From the NCBI GenBank assembly GCA_964059195.1, contig CAXKWD010000011.1, positions 29,077,791 through 29,141,790 on the forward strand: a stretch of DNA of 64,000 nucleotides. Direction: 5' to 3'. Below are positions 63,801 to 64,000 of the stretch, piece after piece. Both the position numbers and the translations under genes were made by a program. Within the stretch, counting starts at the first letter, position 1; each line of letters begins with the position of its first letter. Under the pieces are notes generated by a model. It was not told the origin of the DNA. It did not search any database and was given only the letters and a program-made list of their open reading frames with translations. This DNA is from Ectobius pallidus (Eukaryota; Arthropoda; Insecta; Blattodea; Ectobiidae).

Positions 63801-64000
63801 TCAGATGGCAATAAACAATTCCAAAGCAAGTTAAAGGAAGCTATTTTATGAAACCAAAAGGTTGATTGCCGTGCTTACTTGAGCCCTCGTTTCACCCTAT
63901 TCTGTGCTAACTCCATCCAACTATCCCTCGCTAATCCTATTTCCCTTAAATCTACTCCAATATTGTCCTCCTACGTACGTCTAGGTCTTTCGAGTGATCT

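Overview
This is eukaryotic, insect-like genomic DNA: AT-rich, almost gene-free, with two well-formed coding exons surrounded by long spacers full of transposon remnants and (AAT)n microsatellites. The exons encode the glutamine-rich N-terminal part of a FoxP-family forkhead transcription factor, read right to left on the minus strand. Very large introns, tRNA-derived repeats and a mix of hAT, mariner, piggyBac, P-like and Penelope-like elements suggest a large-genome insect. A cockroach or other polyneopteran is my guess; it is inferred from style, not from a match.

Layout. 1-10124 is FoxP intron 3' of the second exon. Exon B is 10125-10422. An 18.5-kb intron (10423-28951) separates it from exon A (28952-29446). 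From 29447 to the right edge no further exon was recognised, so this is probably one upstream intron of at least 34.5 kb. The zinc finger, leucine zipper and forkhead exons must lie left of position 1, and the start codon right of exon A, probably outside the window.

Mobile elements. Several have both terminal inverted repeats (TIRs) and target-site duplications (TSDs) visible: three clear hAT-type elements (20290-21018, 47619-48479, 59591-59915), two weaker ones (5651-6024, 16536-17721), two TA-flanked mariner-type MITEs (28051-28314, 38900-39296), a TTAA-flanked piggyBac-type element (54642-55046) and a 2.25-kb element with a broken THAP domain, P-superfamily-like (33920-36170). Remnants of two LINEs, a Tc1/mariner-type transposase and several tRNA-derived repeats are also present.

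The most striking structure is at 56023-58912. Two 1,329-bp arms of a Penelope-like retroelement (reverse transcriptase plus GIY-YIG endonuclease) lie head to head around a 205-bp spacer, inside one pair of target-site duplications. Both arms carry a hammerhead-ribozyme-like core overlapping the stop codon. A second unexplained signal is the palindromic octamer TAGGCCTA, counted by eye at about 34 places where base composition predicts fewer than one.
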